A stretch of DNA of 64,000 nt, taken from positions 1,426,001 to 1,490,000 of the forward strand of contig OZ237739.1 of NCBI GenBank assembly GCA_965178125.1. The letters run 5' to 3'. Source of the stretch: Bilabrum cf. latius (lineage: Eukaryota; Bigyra: Bicosoecida; Bigyra; Bicosoecida). A program made the position numbers and the translations under genes. The notes beneath the pieces are model-generated. The model did not search any database. It was given only the letters and a program-made list of their open reading frames with translations, and was not told the origin of the DNA. Shown here one piece after another: positions 45,553-58,904 of this stretch (position 1 is its first letter; each line of letters begins with the position of its first letter).

Positions 45553-45660
45553 GAGGGCGAGGGCAGGCAGAATGTGGGCCTGCCTGTGGCTGTTGTTCGT
45601 GTTTAAGTTGCTGAAAGGATATCAATATAAATAAGGCCGTGCCATGCTCAATTCGATTAT
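45553..45660. other. intergenic, convergent gene ends
   Basis: About 108 bp between converging stops. ATATAAATAAGG near 45628 could include a polyadenylation signal. Confidence 0.3.
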
Positions 45661-48600
45661 TCACACTGCCTAGGTGTCCTGCTGCCCCACGGCCGCAGCA
45701 GCGCCCCGGGCTGTGCCTGCCTGGCCTGCTGCCACAGTCGCCTGTGCCTGTGCCTCATCATCCTACTCTTCAGCACCTTTACTTGCTCCAGTACCGTCCT
45801 TTCCCTGCCCCTTGCCATCGCTACCTTCTTCCTCTCCCTCTTCCGCCTCAAGCTCGTCCGTGCCCCAGCCCGCTTCCACCACGGGCGCACTCGGCAACTC
45901 GCCACCGCACACCTGAGCCAGCATCGTGCTGGACCGCATCCACAGTGGCTCCAGAGCCACGGGAGGGATCATCCTACCACCCCTGTGCGCACAGGAGGAG
46001 AAGAGGGCGGCGGCCCGCCGGCCCGTCCTCAGCAGGTCTCCGAACATGTCGCTCCGAAGCCAGGCGCGGGCAGGAGGGGAGTCGTCCGCCAGTCGGGCCA
46101 GGCACTCTGCAGTGCGATGCAGCACCCGAATGGCCCTCGCCTCTGCGGGGCCCAGCTGCAGAGGACCGCCGGGTCCTTGGGAGGAGGACGAGGACGAGCC
46201 TGCTGCAGCTGGGGTGCTGGCACCCGGCATCCATGCAGGCGGCTGATGCGGTCCTTGGAAGGCCCCCTCCATCTTGGCACCGTCCACACGTAGTCGAGAG
46301 GCGGGCCTGCCCTGCCCACGGGCAAGAGAAGGTCCCCGCTGCCTCTGCTCCTGCTGCTGCTACTCCTCCTAGTCGTCCTGAAAAAGTGCACGTGGCTCGG
46401 GCAGGGAGGCCAACTCGTCATCGTCACTTCCATCGCCACGATCCTTGCCCTCGGCTGCCCCGCCCTCATTGTCTGCCTCAGCTTCATCATCATCCTCTTC
46501 TTCCTCTTCTTTTCCTTCGCCCGCCTGGTCATAGCCATCAAGGACATCACCATGCAGTGCATCTGGAGGGGCCCAAGCCTCTTCCTCCTCCAGCAGCCGC
46601 AGCCGCTTCCTGGCCCACAGACCCAGGGATACTCCCAGCGCAGAGGCCCGTGCCAGCAGGTTGAACAGTGCACGAGCCAGCACTGGACCAGGCATGCGAC
46701 CCACCTGACGAGGCACGCTGTCCTGAGGTGACAACGCACGGGAGCTGACGGCGTGCTCGGCCAGCCGCAGCAGTGCAGACAGCACCCTGGCCTGACCGTC
46801 ACGCAGTTCCTGCACCGCCGCCCACGTGACCCGGTCATGCCCGCGCAACCCCACTCGAGCAGCAATCGCACCATGTGCGCTCATGCTATTACCTGGCCCC
46901 TCCCTGCTGCTGGTGCCAACCAGCCCACCCACCCCGGCATGCGGCATCGCAGATCCACCCCCCACTTCAGTGCTGTCTCTCTCCCGCCGCCGCCCCAGCC
47001 TCGACTTGGTACCAGCAACGGCTCCACCACCCCCGGCCGGAGCAACAGCGACAAGAGACTTGCCGCCGCCGGCGCGTGCGTGCACATCCTCACCATCCCC
47101 GACCGCCCCGCGCCCAGACGAGCCTCGAGCCGTGCTTCCAACTGGGAGCGCCTTGCCGCCGCACAGCGAGGAGACAAAGATCGATTTGGAGCGGAAGACA
47201 TGCCCCCCTCGCGAGCTATGACTGGCGATTTGCCTGTCTCCGTCCTTGCTCCGTCCAGCTCTCGCACTTGCACCCGGAGAAACATCCCCCGTGTGACGGG
47301 TGCCGAGCGTCTGCCCCGCCTCTGCCACCGCGCTAGCCAGCAGATCCACGGCGGGGCCGTTGCGCCCCCCCGCGCCCCGCTCGCTTCCGCCCATCGCTAG
47401 GGCCAGAGCAGAACGCCCCTGTCCCTTGGACTTCCCGGAGCTTGCCGCCCTGGCCTTGCGCCTCTGGTTGTGCACCGCCCGCAGCATCGACTGCACGCTC
47501 CGAGGGTCTGCCCCCTCCTCCAGCAGCCGCAGAGCCTGCTCCATGTCGGCCACCTGGTGCGAGTGCGAGGGCCGCCCGGGGGCCGCGTGGTGCAGCCCTC
47601 CCGCTCCGAGTCGTTCCTCATCCCCATCCCCTTCGCTGTGGCTGTCGCTGTCCGTGTACAGGCTGGCGGTGGACTCGGAATCAGAACTGTCGGATAGACT
47701 CGACTCGCTGCCGGAAGAAGAGCTGCTGCCACCGCTGGCCCCCTCGCTCGTGGTGGCTGCGACCCTGCGGCCCCCGTGGTGTTTGCGCCCCGACCATTCC
47801 ACGCTCTTGGAACCGCTGCCGCTCCCAGTCAGCCAGCCCAGGCGCATCCCGTGCCTGCGTCTCGGCCGGTGTGACGACGATGGCCCGGTCCTCGAGCGAC
47901 CGTCATCGGCGCCGCCGCCCTCTCCGCTCGCACTGGTCCCGCCCTCCCGCTCGATCACTTGGGCCACCGCCCCTTGCAGCCGGTGCAGGCCGCTGTTGCC
48001 CCGATCCTACGACGGAACTGCTGGGGTCTCGGCTAAACCTGCAGTATTTCTAGACGCAGATCGACTGCTGGCTCTCACACTCGACCTGCCCGCGCCTGTC
48101 CTCCTCCCCCTACTCTCCCTCGCCCCTGGCTGCCCCCCCCTCCTCTTCCACCGCATGACTTCCTCGGGGTCTTCCCTAGACCAGTCAATGCCGCCGTGCG
48201 CACTCAGCCCATGCAGCCCGGCTCCCCCCGCTGCGTCGTTGGCAGTGGTGCGCTCGCCTCGCAGGTATCGGTGCAGGTGGTGCGTCTGGTGCACTCGATG
48301 CGGCTATCCCACGCCTCTGGGGGGTCGGCCTGCTCCCGGCTGCTCCTGGCTCTCTTTGCGCCCATCATCCGGTCCCAACAGCCTGTCGTACTCCGACTCC
48401 GAGTCGGAAGAGCAGCTGCTTGCCAGCCCGGCATCTGCGATCAGGTGACCTGCCCCGCGGCCCACAGCGAAAGCCGCCGCGATGGCAGAGACCGTAGAGG
48501 CCTCGATGGCGCGGTGCCGCGTGGGCCCGTTGGCGCGGTAGTTCTCCTCCATGGAGGCAAGGGGGAGGCCGCGGTGTGACGAGTGCGTTGGCTCGCCGCC

Positions 48601-51600
48601 GTCGCTCTCCAACCCGCTGGGTGCTCCTTCCGGGTCCTCGTTCTCGTCCTCGTCCCCGTCTGTGTCCCAGCTCCTGACGGAACTCCTCGCAGAACCTTCG
48701 CTGCTCTTGCGGTCCTTGCCAGCTCCTCGCTGTCCCGTGGAGGATGATGAGGAGGGCAGGAACCCGCTGCGGTTCACCGCGTCTCCCCTATCGCGGGAGG
48801 GACCGCCCTCGTCATTGCTTGGCAGGGTCGCATAGCTGCGGCGAAGCCTCCTTTCGTCCACGGCCTCATCACCTTCCTCTTCGTTCCCATCGTCGCCGTC
48901 GCCTACAAGCATACCAATCTGTCCCCTGTGGTGCCCACTGCTGCCATCAGCGTCGCTGCCACTGCCATCGCTGCTGCTGCCATCACTGCTGCTGCCCTCC
49001 TCACCATCCCTGCGGTCCAGACCCGCCTGCCGCAGCAGCAGCCGACAGACCCTCTGCTCTGCAGCAGCCTCGGCAACCCTCACCGCGTCCTCTTCCTCCT
49101 CGTCACACGGCAGGCTAAGCACGCCGAACAGCCGGACCTTGCCCCCCTGGTCCAGCACGGGACGCACCAAAGGCTGCCGGTTCCCCGCGCCCACGAGCAC
49201 CGAGGAGGACTCGGAGCCGTTAAATTCCCGCGAGCTGCTGCTCTCCGACCCGAGCCTGGACCGAGACTCGGTGTACTCCCCGCTCCCGCCGCTCTCCTTC
49301 TCCCCCACGCCCTTGCCGCCTGCCCCGGTATCCCCCTTGCCGCCTGCCCCGGCATTCTCCCACCTGCCTTGCTGACCCGCGAGCCCAACGCCCTCTCTTT
49401 CATTCTCACCTGACGACGACGAGGAATCGTCGCTGTGCTGCTCTCCCAGCCTCTGGGCCTCCCGTCGCGCCGCAGCCCTGGCTGCCTGCCGCAGCGACTG
49501 CCTGGCTGTCAGCCCCATCACGTGCTTGGATCCAGCGATGTCAGCGTCCGCATGGCCACCCTCCCCATCGGGGCCCAGCCCCAGGGCCTCAGCCACAGCA
49601 CGCTCCGACTCAGTCAGCTGGCTGAAGTCCACCTTGCTCGGCCGCCCGTGAGCACCCATACCGGCCCGCGACGCCCCGCCCTCCGCCATGGTGCCAGCAG
49701 TGGCCCCCATGTCCCCCAGCCGACCCCCGCCCGCCACGAAGGTGATGGATCTTCCCGTCCCGCTCCTCGTCCAATCATGCACCTAGTCATCATCGGCACC
49801 ACCAGTAGCCTGCTTGATGCGTCCGTCCGCGCCACCGTCCTTGCCCCCTCCAGGCATGAACGCACGGTCATGAATGCGCCGCCCGCGCCCCTCCGCAGGG
49901 CCCCCGTCTCCGGCCCCATCCACCAGCTCGCCACGGGCTCTCGCAAGCTCCAATCGCGCATCCCAGCCAGTCCTGTAGCTCCCCGCGCCTCCATCACTTC
50001 CGCGCCCCGCAAGCCCCAGCCCCGAGTGCACGCCTGCCAGCACAGTGCGCCCAGACGAGGGCACTCTCTCCCAGGCCAGCACATCAGTGCCGGTGGTAGA
50101 TGCCGGTGCACGGCGGGGAAGGCCGGGTGACCCACCTCTGAGGCCGCCTGCCTGTTCCTCACGGCGCCCCCGACGAAACCTGACCATGGCATCGTCATCA
50201 TTGGCATCTCCACCCACCTCGCCAAAGCTAATGCCCCGAGCCCTTGCTCTCGCTCGCTTCCTCTCGGCCTCCTCCTCCGCCGCCTGAACTGCACCAACCA
50301 CGTGTTGCAGCCGGTGCGCTAGCCCGGCCTCCGTGGCCTCCTCGTCTTCCTCCTCCCTCTCATCGCGGGCTCTTGCGTAGCCAGTCACCGGGCCAGACAG
50401 GCCGGCTCTGCTTCCTGTGTGCGTGGGCGAGGCCACGTGCCCCCGCCAGCTCTTCACCCTGTCCCTGTCGAATTCAGGGGCCCTGCCTTTCTGCGTACCC
50501 GGACTGGCAAGCGGCGTGCCATCGCCCCCGCCGGTGCCACTTGCACCATCATCTGAAGCCAGCTCACCCCAGGCCGCCCCCTGCCCCCGCTGCCTCCTCC
50601 TTTCGCCTCCCGTCCCGCTTGAAGCAGGGCCCCACGGGGTGGCGGCGCCGGGCCCAGGCACGGACAGGGCGGGGGTGGTGGCGTCTGCAGGCAGCCTGGG
50701 GTGGGCAGGGGTGGGTGGCAGTCCCAAGGAGTCCCTGCGACCGGTGCTGGATCTTCGTACCAGGGCGCCTCCATCCACTTCAGTTTTCCCCCGCCCGTTC
50801 TCCACTCTCTCTTGCCCTGCACCTGTATCGCCGTGGTAGCGCGTAATCGTGCCGGACCCAGAGCTGCCGCCCCTCCCGTGCTGCAGTGCAATCCCCCCTT
50901 CCCGCCTAGACAGCGGAGTCATGGCCGAGCCCACGTCAGTGCGCGAGTCATGCACAGCGCCCCCCGGCCCCCCACCCTCGATTGCCAGGGCGCGAGCTCG
51001 CTGCCTCTTCCTGCGTGCATACTCCTGGCCCCACTCCCACCAGCTCTTCTCCTACTGCGGGCTCCACAGGCCCAGCTTCCGGTCCTTGGTTGCCAGCACC
51101 GCTGCACCTTGCGTCGCCAGAGCCCAGGCAGGTGGCGCGGCCAGGCTGTCACCGCCCACACCCGCAGAGGACGCCCTGGCGGCAGCGAGCGCCTCGAAGC
51201 GGGCCTCGGCCTTGGCCCGCGATACGAGCACCCTGGCATGCGGCCGCAGGGCGACCGGCAGGTCCTCCACCACCCGAGGACCACGGTGCTGTTTGCGGTA
51301 CTCGCGCCGCTGCCTGCGACTCGCGTCCAACGCCTCGCGCACCATCGACATGAAGCCCGCTCCAGCAGCCCTGGCCCGGGCCCCCGAATGGTTCCCAGCC
51401 ACAATGCCACCCTGTGTCCCGGCAACGAGGGCGTTGCCATGTCCATCTGCCATTGACATGCTGCCGTTGGTGCGGACGTCCCTGGTTATAAATGCGCCTG
51501 TGTCTTCCCGTTCAAGCAGCATGTCCGTTCCATCCGGCTCGATGGCGGCGTTCTTCCATGCCCTCCTTTGCTGCCTCCTGAAGCTCTTCGTGGCGGCAAA

Positions 51601-54600
51601 TGGAAGGCCTGATGTTGGCCTGGGACCGTTGTAGCCCCGAGCTAGCCCCTCCTGCGCCGTCGGTCCCACCCCAGACTGCACCCCCTGTGGCCCGGGGGTT
51701 CCACCGCCGACGTGCCTATTCAACGCCACAGTGCGGTGCCCCACAGAACTAAGTGCCCCCATGTTTGCACCCTCACTTGCTCCTGTCTCCTCAAACCCAT
51801 CGGTCAGCATGGGCCGGGAAGCGGAGGATGGGGAGGAGGAGGACTGCGGCTCAGCATTGGCATGCCGCGAGCCGAACCTGCGCTCGCCTGGGGGCGGGAT
51901 CCGGAGCTGCGGCGGGTCCTCCCGGAGCTCACCCCCTTCCTCGCTTGCTCCCTCCTCGGCCTTACCCCCAAACTGATGCCCCCCAGTCTCGGCCTCGCCC
52001 ACGCCCCTCTCCCCCACAGGCGTCCTCCTCAGGCTGGCGGGGCTGGCGTGCACCCTGGGCAGGGCCGTCATGGACCTGTCCTTTAGCATGCCGGCCCCTC
52101 TCCCACCTTTCGCTCCACTGACCCCTCTTGTTCCTTGGGCCAGGGCCAGACCCTCGGAAACGGTGCGACCCGGGTAGGCCCGACCGGCGGCCCCTCCCTG
52201 CGACAGGTGCATGCCCACGGGCCCGAGTGCCCTTGCCCCCGCACCCGTGGCCTCATCTGCAAGGAGGCCCATGGCGTAGTACGGGCTGGGATCCGAGGGA
52301 AGCAGCGTCTGACCACGGGCAAGCTGCACGCGGAACCGGCTTACGTCGGGGCGGCGGTCCCACCCGCCCGCCCTCGCTGCCACGGTCAGAGCCAGCTCGT
52401 GCTCCTGGTCGGTGCGCGCCAGCCTGAGCCGGTCTCTCTGCTGCGGTACCTGCGAGTCTCCCGCCAGCACGCCGTCCTTTGCCCTGGCCCTGGCAGAGGG
52501 TTCCTCCAGCGACAGGCCCGAGCCAGGGGCAGCCTGCGCCCAGCCCCACCGGACAGCCACCAGCGCCCTGCTGAGCCCCCGGCCCTGCCACGCGCCCCCC
52601 TGACCCACCGCCCCGTCCACACCCCCGCCCTCGATGGACTCAAGCACCCCACGCAATCGCTCCGCCCTGTCCCTGGCCCGCTGCTCGGCCATCTCGTGCA
52701 GCGAGTCCGCGGCCCCGCGAGGTGCCCCGCGGTCGCTGCCATGCACCGCACCACCGTGCGATGCACCGTGGCCAGACGCCCCCGCCGCAACGCCGGTGGG
52801 TGCCGCCAGAGCCACGCTCGTGGCACACGCCGCGGAGAGCAGACCAGAGGCGTCTGCCCTGCACAGGACTCGCCAGCGCTTCGGCAGCGCCAGGCCGCCG
52901 TACCCCGACACTGCACTGGCGAGCGCCGCGCCGTCCGCTGCAGCAGACGCGTCCACGGTGCGGCATATCGCGGGCGTCTGCGAGAAGCTTGACGACTGCC
53001 GGCCACTATCCTCCTCCATTGTCTGCCTCCTCCCCACGGCGGGGTCCTGCCCTCCTGGGGTGCTCCCCGCACCATGCGTCCAGCGGAAGCCGACCAACGT
53101 TTGAGATCCACGGAACCCCGGGGAACTTTCCTCGGGGCCGCCCGTACTCGTCGAATAGGGCGTTTCGGTGGCGAGCGGCGGTCGGTTCCCCCCTGCCGCC
53201 TCCCCGCGAGGCAAGGCATCCTCGGGCCCGAAGGAAACGCCGCTGCTTGCATCCACCTGTGCCCTGGAAATGGCTCGCCGGGTGGGCTCGTCCAGGTTGA
53301 TCGATGCACCCGTCGCGACGGCGGATCCGCCCGTACCCCTGCCGCTACCGCTGCCTCGGCTCTCCGCGCCACCGCCGCCGCTGCTGCTGCTGCTGCCAGC
53401 TGCCCCCCCGAGACCCCCACGGGACAAAGACCCTGCCCCCAGGAGGGCCCCCTCCTGCGACCCCACCGGCGCCGTCATGCCCCCCACGTCCACCACATAC
53501 CTCCGGAGACGGTCTGCTGCTCCATCGCCGCCCCCCTGGCCGTTTTCAGCCTGGACGTGCCACCCCGGGCCACCTGTGGTGCCCAGCCCCGCCAGGTGCA
53601 GTGCAGGTTGGTGTGATGCTGTGCGGGTATTGGTGCCATCTGCCTCCTTTTGTGTTCCCTGTACACTGCTCGCGCCCGCCCGCCTCCATAGAGCGGCGGC
53701 CCACGGTACGGGTGGAGGCGCGCCCTGGCGGTGGTGGTGTCTGCGGCGCTGCATGCGGTGTCGGTCTGCTGCAGCACCACCTCCTCTGCTCTGGTTGCTG
53801 GCCCTGGACAAGCGATGCCTGCTGGAGCGGGAGTGTCTTGGGGACCTGGATCGAGACCGAGACCGGCTGTGCCGTGGACTGCGGCTGGCAGACGATCGTC
53901 TGGATTCCCTTGACTGCCTCTGATGTGCATGCATGCGGGAATCTGCCCCCGTGTACGTGGGTCGCGTGGAAGCGGGGTATACCCACCAGTGCCCGGGCAC
54001 GGGCATGCGTCCAAATAGGCCATGGACGCCGGTGGAGGAGGACTCGAAGGGCGGTGCACCGTGGGTACCACGCCGGGACACAGCCGAGGAGGAGGAAGCG
54101 GGCGCCAGCTGCTCTCGAGGCAACGACAGGGACATGGTCCCACCCTGTTCCTCTCCGATGGAGGAACCGACTGCGGTCGACCCATGCACCCCGGAGCCAT
54201 CCAGCAAAAGGCGCAGTCGCCGCAGCTCCTCCTGCCCCAGCGTGCTCCTCGCTGACAGTCGGTAGTAGTACTGCGCCAGGAGGGGGAGCCTACCGGACAT
54301 CTCGTCCTCCCCACCGGGGCTCGATCCCGCACCCGCCCCACCAGAACCGCGCCCACTCAGGGCCTCACCCTCCCCGCCGGGCCTGGCGAGACCCCCCGCA
54401 TGAGCAGCCTGGCACAGCCCGGGCACCCACCATGAGGGAGCCGGGTCCACGAGCACCGCTGCCAGCAAAGTGGCCATCCCAACAGAGTCCCGGGTCGAGC
54501 CTAGGACACCGCCCGCTCCTGCTCCCCGTGCAGAACCAGCCGCATCCATCCCGGAACCACGACCGCCGCGCGAACCGTCCAGCCGCCTGTCTTGCCACCC

Positions 54601-56604
54601 TCCCCTCTCGCCCTCGCTCTGGTCCAAGTCCTGGTCACTGTCCTCCTCCTCGTCCTCCTGCTCCTCCTCGTCCTCCTGCTCCTCCTCGTCGTCATGGTGC
54701 TCCCACTCGCTCTGCATCGCTGCTGTTTCTGCGGCCTGCACGGCCTCTCTCTCCAGTGCGAAAGCCGCATGCTCGCTACTGGGCGCAGGGAGAAGCACCT
54801 CCCGGAACAGCCGCGCCACCAGCGACCGATCGCTACCGCTCTGGCCGGTGGCCGCCGCAGCTGCTGCAGACCCCTCCTCCTCCTCGATTTGCGCACGGGC
54901 AAGCGCGGAGGTCTCGCCGCCCGAGCCTACGCCAGTGCCGTCGTGTTTCGACTCCGAGCCGCGCCACACGGAATCTCCTTGGTCCTATTCCCCCCCCTCC
55001 TTCTCCCCAGGGGAATACCCCGTGGCTGCCCCTCCAGACAAAGGTGTGGAAGGCGGCGGGGACAGCCTTCTCCTGCTCCTCCTGCTCGTTCTTTTCGTCC
55101 TGCTGGCAGCTGCAGCGTGTTTTTCAGGCACTGCTTCTTCCTCCCCCCGGGATCGTGCGCCCATGGGCAGCTGGGCGCAGATGTGCGCCGCCGCCGCGCC
55201 CTCCAGCAGCACGGCCACGAGGTTGCTGAGTGCACCCGCGTGCCGCAGCAGACAGGCCACTTCCGCCCGCCTCCGCCGATGCCTCCTGTTCAGCCGCACC
55301 CTAAGCCGTTTCATGCGACCCACCCGGCGGCTCATGGCAAAGAACTTCTTCAGCTTGCGCCTGTACCTGCGCCGCACCGTCTTCCGATCCCTTGAGCTGA
55401 GCTCCACCCCTGCCGACCTGTCCTGCAGCACAGCGGGCTTCCTGGGTGCCTTGGGCGCGGGAGGGATGCGCGGTGGGGGCGGCGGCACGTAGCAGCGGGC
55501 TGCAGCCATGGCCGCAGACATGTCCGCCACTGCTGCAGGCAGGACGTCCCCGTCCAGGAGAGCGAGCCTGCACCGCCGATCAGCCGCCGCCAGCCGAGAA
55601 AGGGCGCCGACGGCCAGCGTGCATGCCTCCAGCGAGGTGGCACCCCGCACGGCACCTAGCGCGCGCTCCAGCACCCCTGCCACCCCGTGGGCCGGGGCTG
55701 CATCCAGTCTACTGCGCGGTGCATCTGCCAGCGGGGCGCGGTACCCATGGCGACCCTCCCCGCCGCTGAGAGCCGCGCGCAGGGACCTCCACGAGGCCAG
55801 CGCGGGCGGTGGGCTCAGGTCACAGGCCCACGCAGGGGCAGATAGAGAGGAAGCCGAGGGCCGAGCTCTCGCGCCCTGCCAGTGGTGTGTGGGGATGGCA
55901 GTGGTCGTCGGCAGCCGCAGCACCCTGGGGATTGCAGCCGTCCTGCCGCCGATCCACGCGTCCTGGCAGTGGAGGCCCAGTCGTTGGGCGGGCTGCAGGG
56001 AGTAGAGATGCAGGGGCAGGCCCCATCTGGGAGAGGGGCGCCAGGGCTGCAGCACGACGTGCTCCGCAGAGGCCGGCTTCCCATCGGGCCCCTGGAGGAA
56101 GGGGGCTCCGTCCATGGGGGCGAGCACCGCGCCAACGTGCTGCCAGCTCACGAGCAAGGCGCTGCGGGAGCGAAATATCTCAGACACTCTAGGGGGAGGG
56201 TCCATCGATTCGGCGGGAGGGGCGAACCCGAGGCCCAGCCGGCTCGGGGGATGATGCTGCTGCTGCTGCCCGTCGGTGCCGCCTTGGTCGACTCCACGAC
56301 GCTACATGTTCACGTTGCTACCACTGGAAGACCTTGCACTGGTTCTTGTTTCGTTCATGCCTGCCCCGCCAGGGAATGAAACGAACAGTCCAGCATCTAG
56401 CACTGCAATCGCACAAAACCGGATGGCTGTCGGGTCGTCGCTCTGCGTCGCGCCCCAGGAATCGTCTCTAAAGTCGGCCAACAGGGAAGCAGTCACACAT
56501 CGTGACCCAATCAGAGCTGATCGGCTGCTGAGGGTGCGGCTCAAGGCTGCAGGGTCTCCTAATCGGTTGGGCTGCAGCAGTGCAAGCGCCTCTCGCGCAG
56601 ACAT
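45661..56604 (-). CDS. Giant low-complexity protein with ARM/HEAT-like segments
   Basis: One 3,647-residue frame from ATG 56604 to TGA 45661, joined across about ten TAG codons (for example 54985, 51052, 49783, 48304, 48007, 46369, 46360, 45763, 45670). The pair at 46360/46369 sits in a Gln/Glu tract, as expected for Gln. Helical Leu/Ala-rich stretches resembling ARM/HEAT repeats lie near 55690-55480, 55260-55150, 46840-46640 and 46170-45900. Between them are very long Ser/Gly/Ala/Arg- and Asp/Glu-rich inserts, an SR/RS-like block (about 53900-53800) and a basic block (RRRYRRKLKKFFAMSRR, about 55350). I do not recognise the family. A scaffold role is plausible but unsupported. Introns inside the low-complexity parts cannot be excluded. 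Confidence 0.55.
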
Positions 56605-56907
56605 TTACGTCGATTCGTTTGGTACCCAAGGCGCAATTCTGCACAGGACACAAATCAAACTACTCGTACTGCTAATGGTGTGGATTTCGTGTCGTATCTC
56701 AGTTTGATTTGCAAAATCTTTGGTGCGACCAACGGTAACGAAACGCAGAGGCTGCAAGCGAACCAGGAACGAAACAAAAAGGAACTGCGGCAGTAGCCGC
56801 AGCGGGTAGAAGGGCAGTTCCGGGAAGCCTCCGCTGCCAAACAAGTGAACCTGTTGAATTCTGTAGCGCTGCATCAAGTAGAAACGTGGCTGGACTGTGT
56901 AGCTGCT
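56605..56907. promoter_or_regulatory. divergent promoter region (giant gene / tandem family)
   Basis: 303 bp between start codons on opposite strands, AT-richer than the flanking genes. No specific motif recognised. Confidence 0.35.
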
Positions 56908-57567
56908 ATGTCTACCTTCGATGACCCATTTTTTAATACCGACGACGGCGACGCTGACGACGGAACTTCGGCCGAAGGGCTACCAGATTTCGCCATTGGT
57001 ATCTTTGCGGCCGTTGGTGTGATCTTCGTTTGCCTGGTAGGTTTCACAATTTATCGCATGGTCAGACACTTCGCGCTCATCCGCCAAATGTTCGCCATGC
57101 AGGGGGGGGTGGTAGAGGCATACGAAATGCAACAACGAGTCAATGCCGGAGCTCAAGTATATGTGGTTGGAGGAGCGGGAATAAATGGCCAGGTTTCATA
57201 GAGCAACCCATCCTTCAATGCGGCTACTGGATAGGTCCAGCCAACCCCCGTCCCCCAGATATCGTACGCCGCGCCAACAGCACTCGGCCCGTTCGAGCGA
57301 CTTGCCGTCTCGCTGTCCACCGCCCCTACAGAAGCAGATCTTAGCAGCATAATGCAGCAGATATTGGAAATTGTATTAAATGATTAGTTTCACAAGCCTG
57401 GCGATGCCCGCAACCGGCTGCTGGGCAGCAAGCTGGCCGGCACTGTGCAACACGCCGGTGCGTGGACTCCGGCCAACGAGGCTGCGTTCGAGAAGGTGCT
57501 GGCCAGCCTGCCCCCCGACTCGTTCCGACCACCGGATCAGCCGGACTACTCCGCAACTTTTGCCTGA
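56908..57567 (+). CDS. Tandem one-pass membrane protein, copy 1 (shortened)
   Basis: Predicted 219 residues. An acidic N-terminus, MSTFDDPFFNTDDGDADD, is followed by one membrane helix (about residues 36-56, IGIFAAVGVIFVCLVGFTIY). A short linker leads to a conserved domain of about 100 residues (LGPFERLAVSLST, KPGDARNRLLGSKLAGT, LPPDSFRPPDQPDY). TAG codons at 57199, 57229 and 57385 are read as Gln; the first two are also TAG in copy 2. Translation ends at TGA 57565, yet the same frame continues downstream with a Gly/Met-rich tail like the low-complexity tails of its sisters, so the stop looks premature. Function unknown. Confidence 0.65.
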
Positions 57568-58106
57568 GCAGGCGCAGTAACTGGCAGCTCAACTAGCGGG
57601 GGAATGGACCCGGTGGGGCGCATGGGCATGGGCATGGGCATGGGCCCGGGTAAGATGGTCGGCGGCATGATGGGCGGTTGAAGGGTTGGGGGCGGCAAAG
57701 GCGTTACTAGGATCATGATTCCTGGACCAGCCGGGCTGGGTATTCCGGGGACGACTCGGAGTGAATTCGTTCGATGAGGGCCTGAGCAGCCCCCAGGCTG
57801 CCAGTGGTGTGGTCCGATGTTGCCGGTGGTGTTAACAGGTGGTGCATGCGCTGGTTGCGTCTCGGACGCGTGATGGGTGCGGCGGGGTCGCCGATGCAAG
57901 ATATTGTCATCAATTGCACCGCAATGGAGTTAAGGCGATAGCAGCCCAATGCGATCACCACCCCCTGGCCATCATCGGTGGATTCCCATCGCCGCGACCG
58001 ACCGGAACCGGCTGCTGTGTGTTCCGAGATTTCGCGGGAAAGCCCGGCACCCTGTTTTCCCCTGTTCGAAGCAACTTGTATTCACCCGAGGTTTACTGCC
58101 TGATTC
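57568..58106 (+). other. orphaned tail of copy 1 and intergenic DNA
   Basis: 57568-57690 continues the frame of copy 1 after its TGA: a Ser/Gly segment and four Met-Gly repeats ending in a second TGA. The rest, to the ATG of copy 2, shows nothing coding. Confidence 0.45.
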
Positions 58107-58904
58107 ATGTCAACCTTTGACGATCCATTTTTCAACGATGATGGTGGAAGGGCTGAAGACGCGCACAATGAGGCCAAGAAACGAATAGAGACCGCCATCA
58201 CGATTGCAATAGTAGTGTCTAGCATTATTGGCGGTCTGATGGTATTGTGTATTGCATATGCAATAATATCGAGTTGCTTGAGCCAGCAGTAGCCCGTGAA
58301 TCCCGATGCAATTCAGTTGTCGCCCGACGAAATGGAGCGTCGGGTCACTTCCGCAGCCCCGGGGCAAGGGGTGGGTGGCACGCAAATCAACGGCCAGGTT
58401 TCATAGAGCAACCCATCTTTCGATGCAACTACCGGATAGACTCAGTCTTCCTCTGTTCCCCGGTCGCCATATGCCGCCCCAATAGCTCTCGGACCGTTCG
58501 AAGGACTCGCCGTCTCGCTGTCGGCTGCATCAACGGAAGCAGATCTCGATCAAGCGCTACAAAAACTAGATATCGTACTAAGGAATCATTCCGTGCAGAA
58601 GCCAGGTGATGCCCGCAACCGGCTGCTGGGCAGCAAGCTGGCCGGCACCGTGCAGCACGCCGGTGCTTGGACTCCGGCCAACGAGGCTGCGTTCGAGAAG
58701 GTGCTGGCCAGCCTGCCCCCCGACTCGTTCCGGCCCCCGGATCAGCCAGACTATGCCGCTGTATTGTCGCAGCAGGCGCAGCGGCAGGCGTACTCGGGGC
58801 AGGGCACGGGTGTGGCGGGGAGCGACGGGGGCAACAACGAGGGGCTGTGGGGAGCTCCGCAGGCGGGGGGGGGTGCTGCCGTGTCGAGCGGGTTCCTCGT
58901 TTGA
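58107..58904 (+). CDS. Tandem one-pass membrane protein, copy 2
   Basis: Predicted 265 residues. It opens with MSTFDDPFFNDDGG, nearly as copy 1, then has a membrane helix (about 30-52, IAIVVSSIIGGLMVLCIAY). The conserved domain (KPGDARNRLLGSKLAGT, FEKVLASLPPDSFRPPDQ) is almost identical in DNA to copy 1. A Gln/Gly-rich tail ends GFLV before TGA. Three in-frame TAG codons are read as Gln; the first extends a Gln run at SQQ(TAG). Function unknown; topology probably N-out or N-lumen with the domain on the other side, but the charge pattern does not settle it. Confidence 0.7.

Noticed and set aside
52135-55229. Long plus-strand frames opposite the giant minus-strand gene
   Set aside because: Pro/Arg-rich mirror frames of the Gly/Ala/Ser-rich true frame; they do not connect into a gene.
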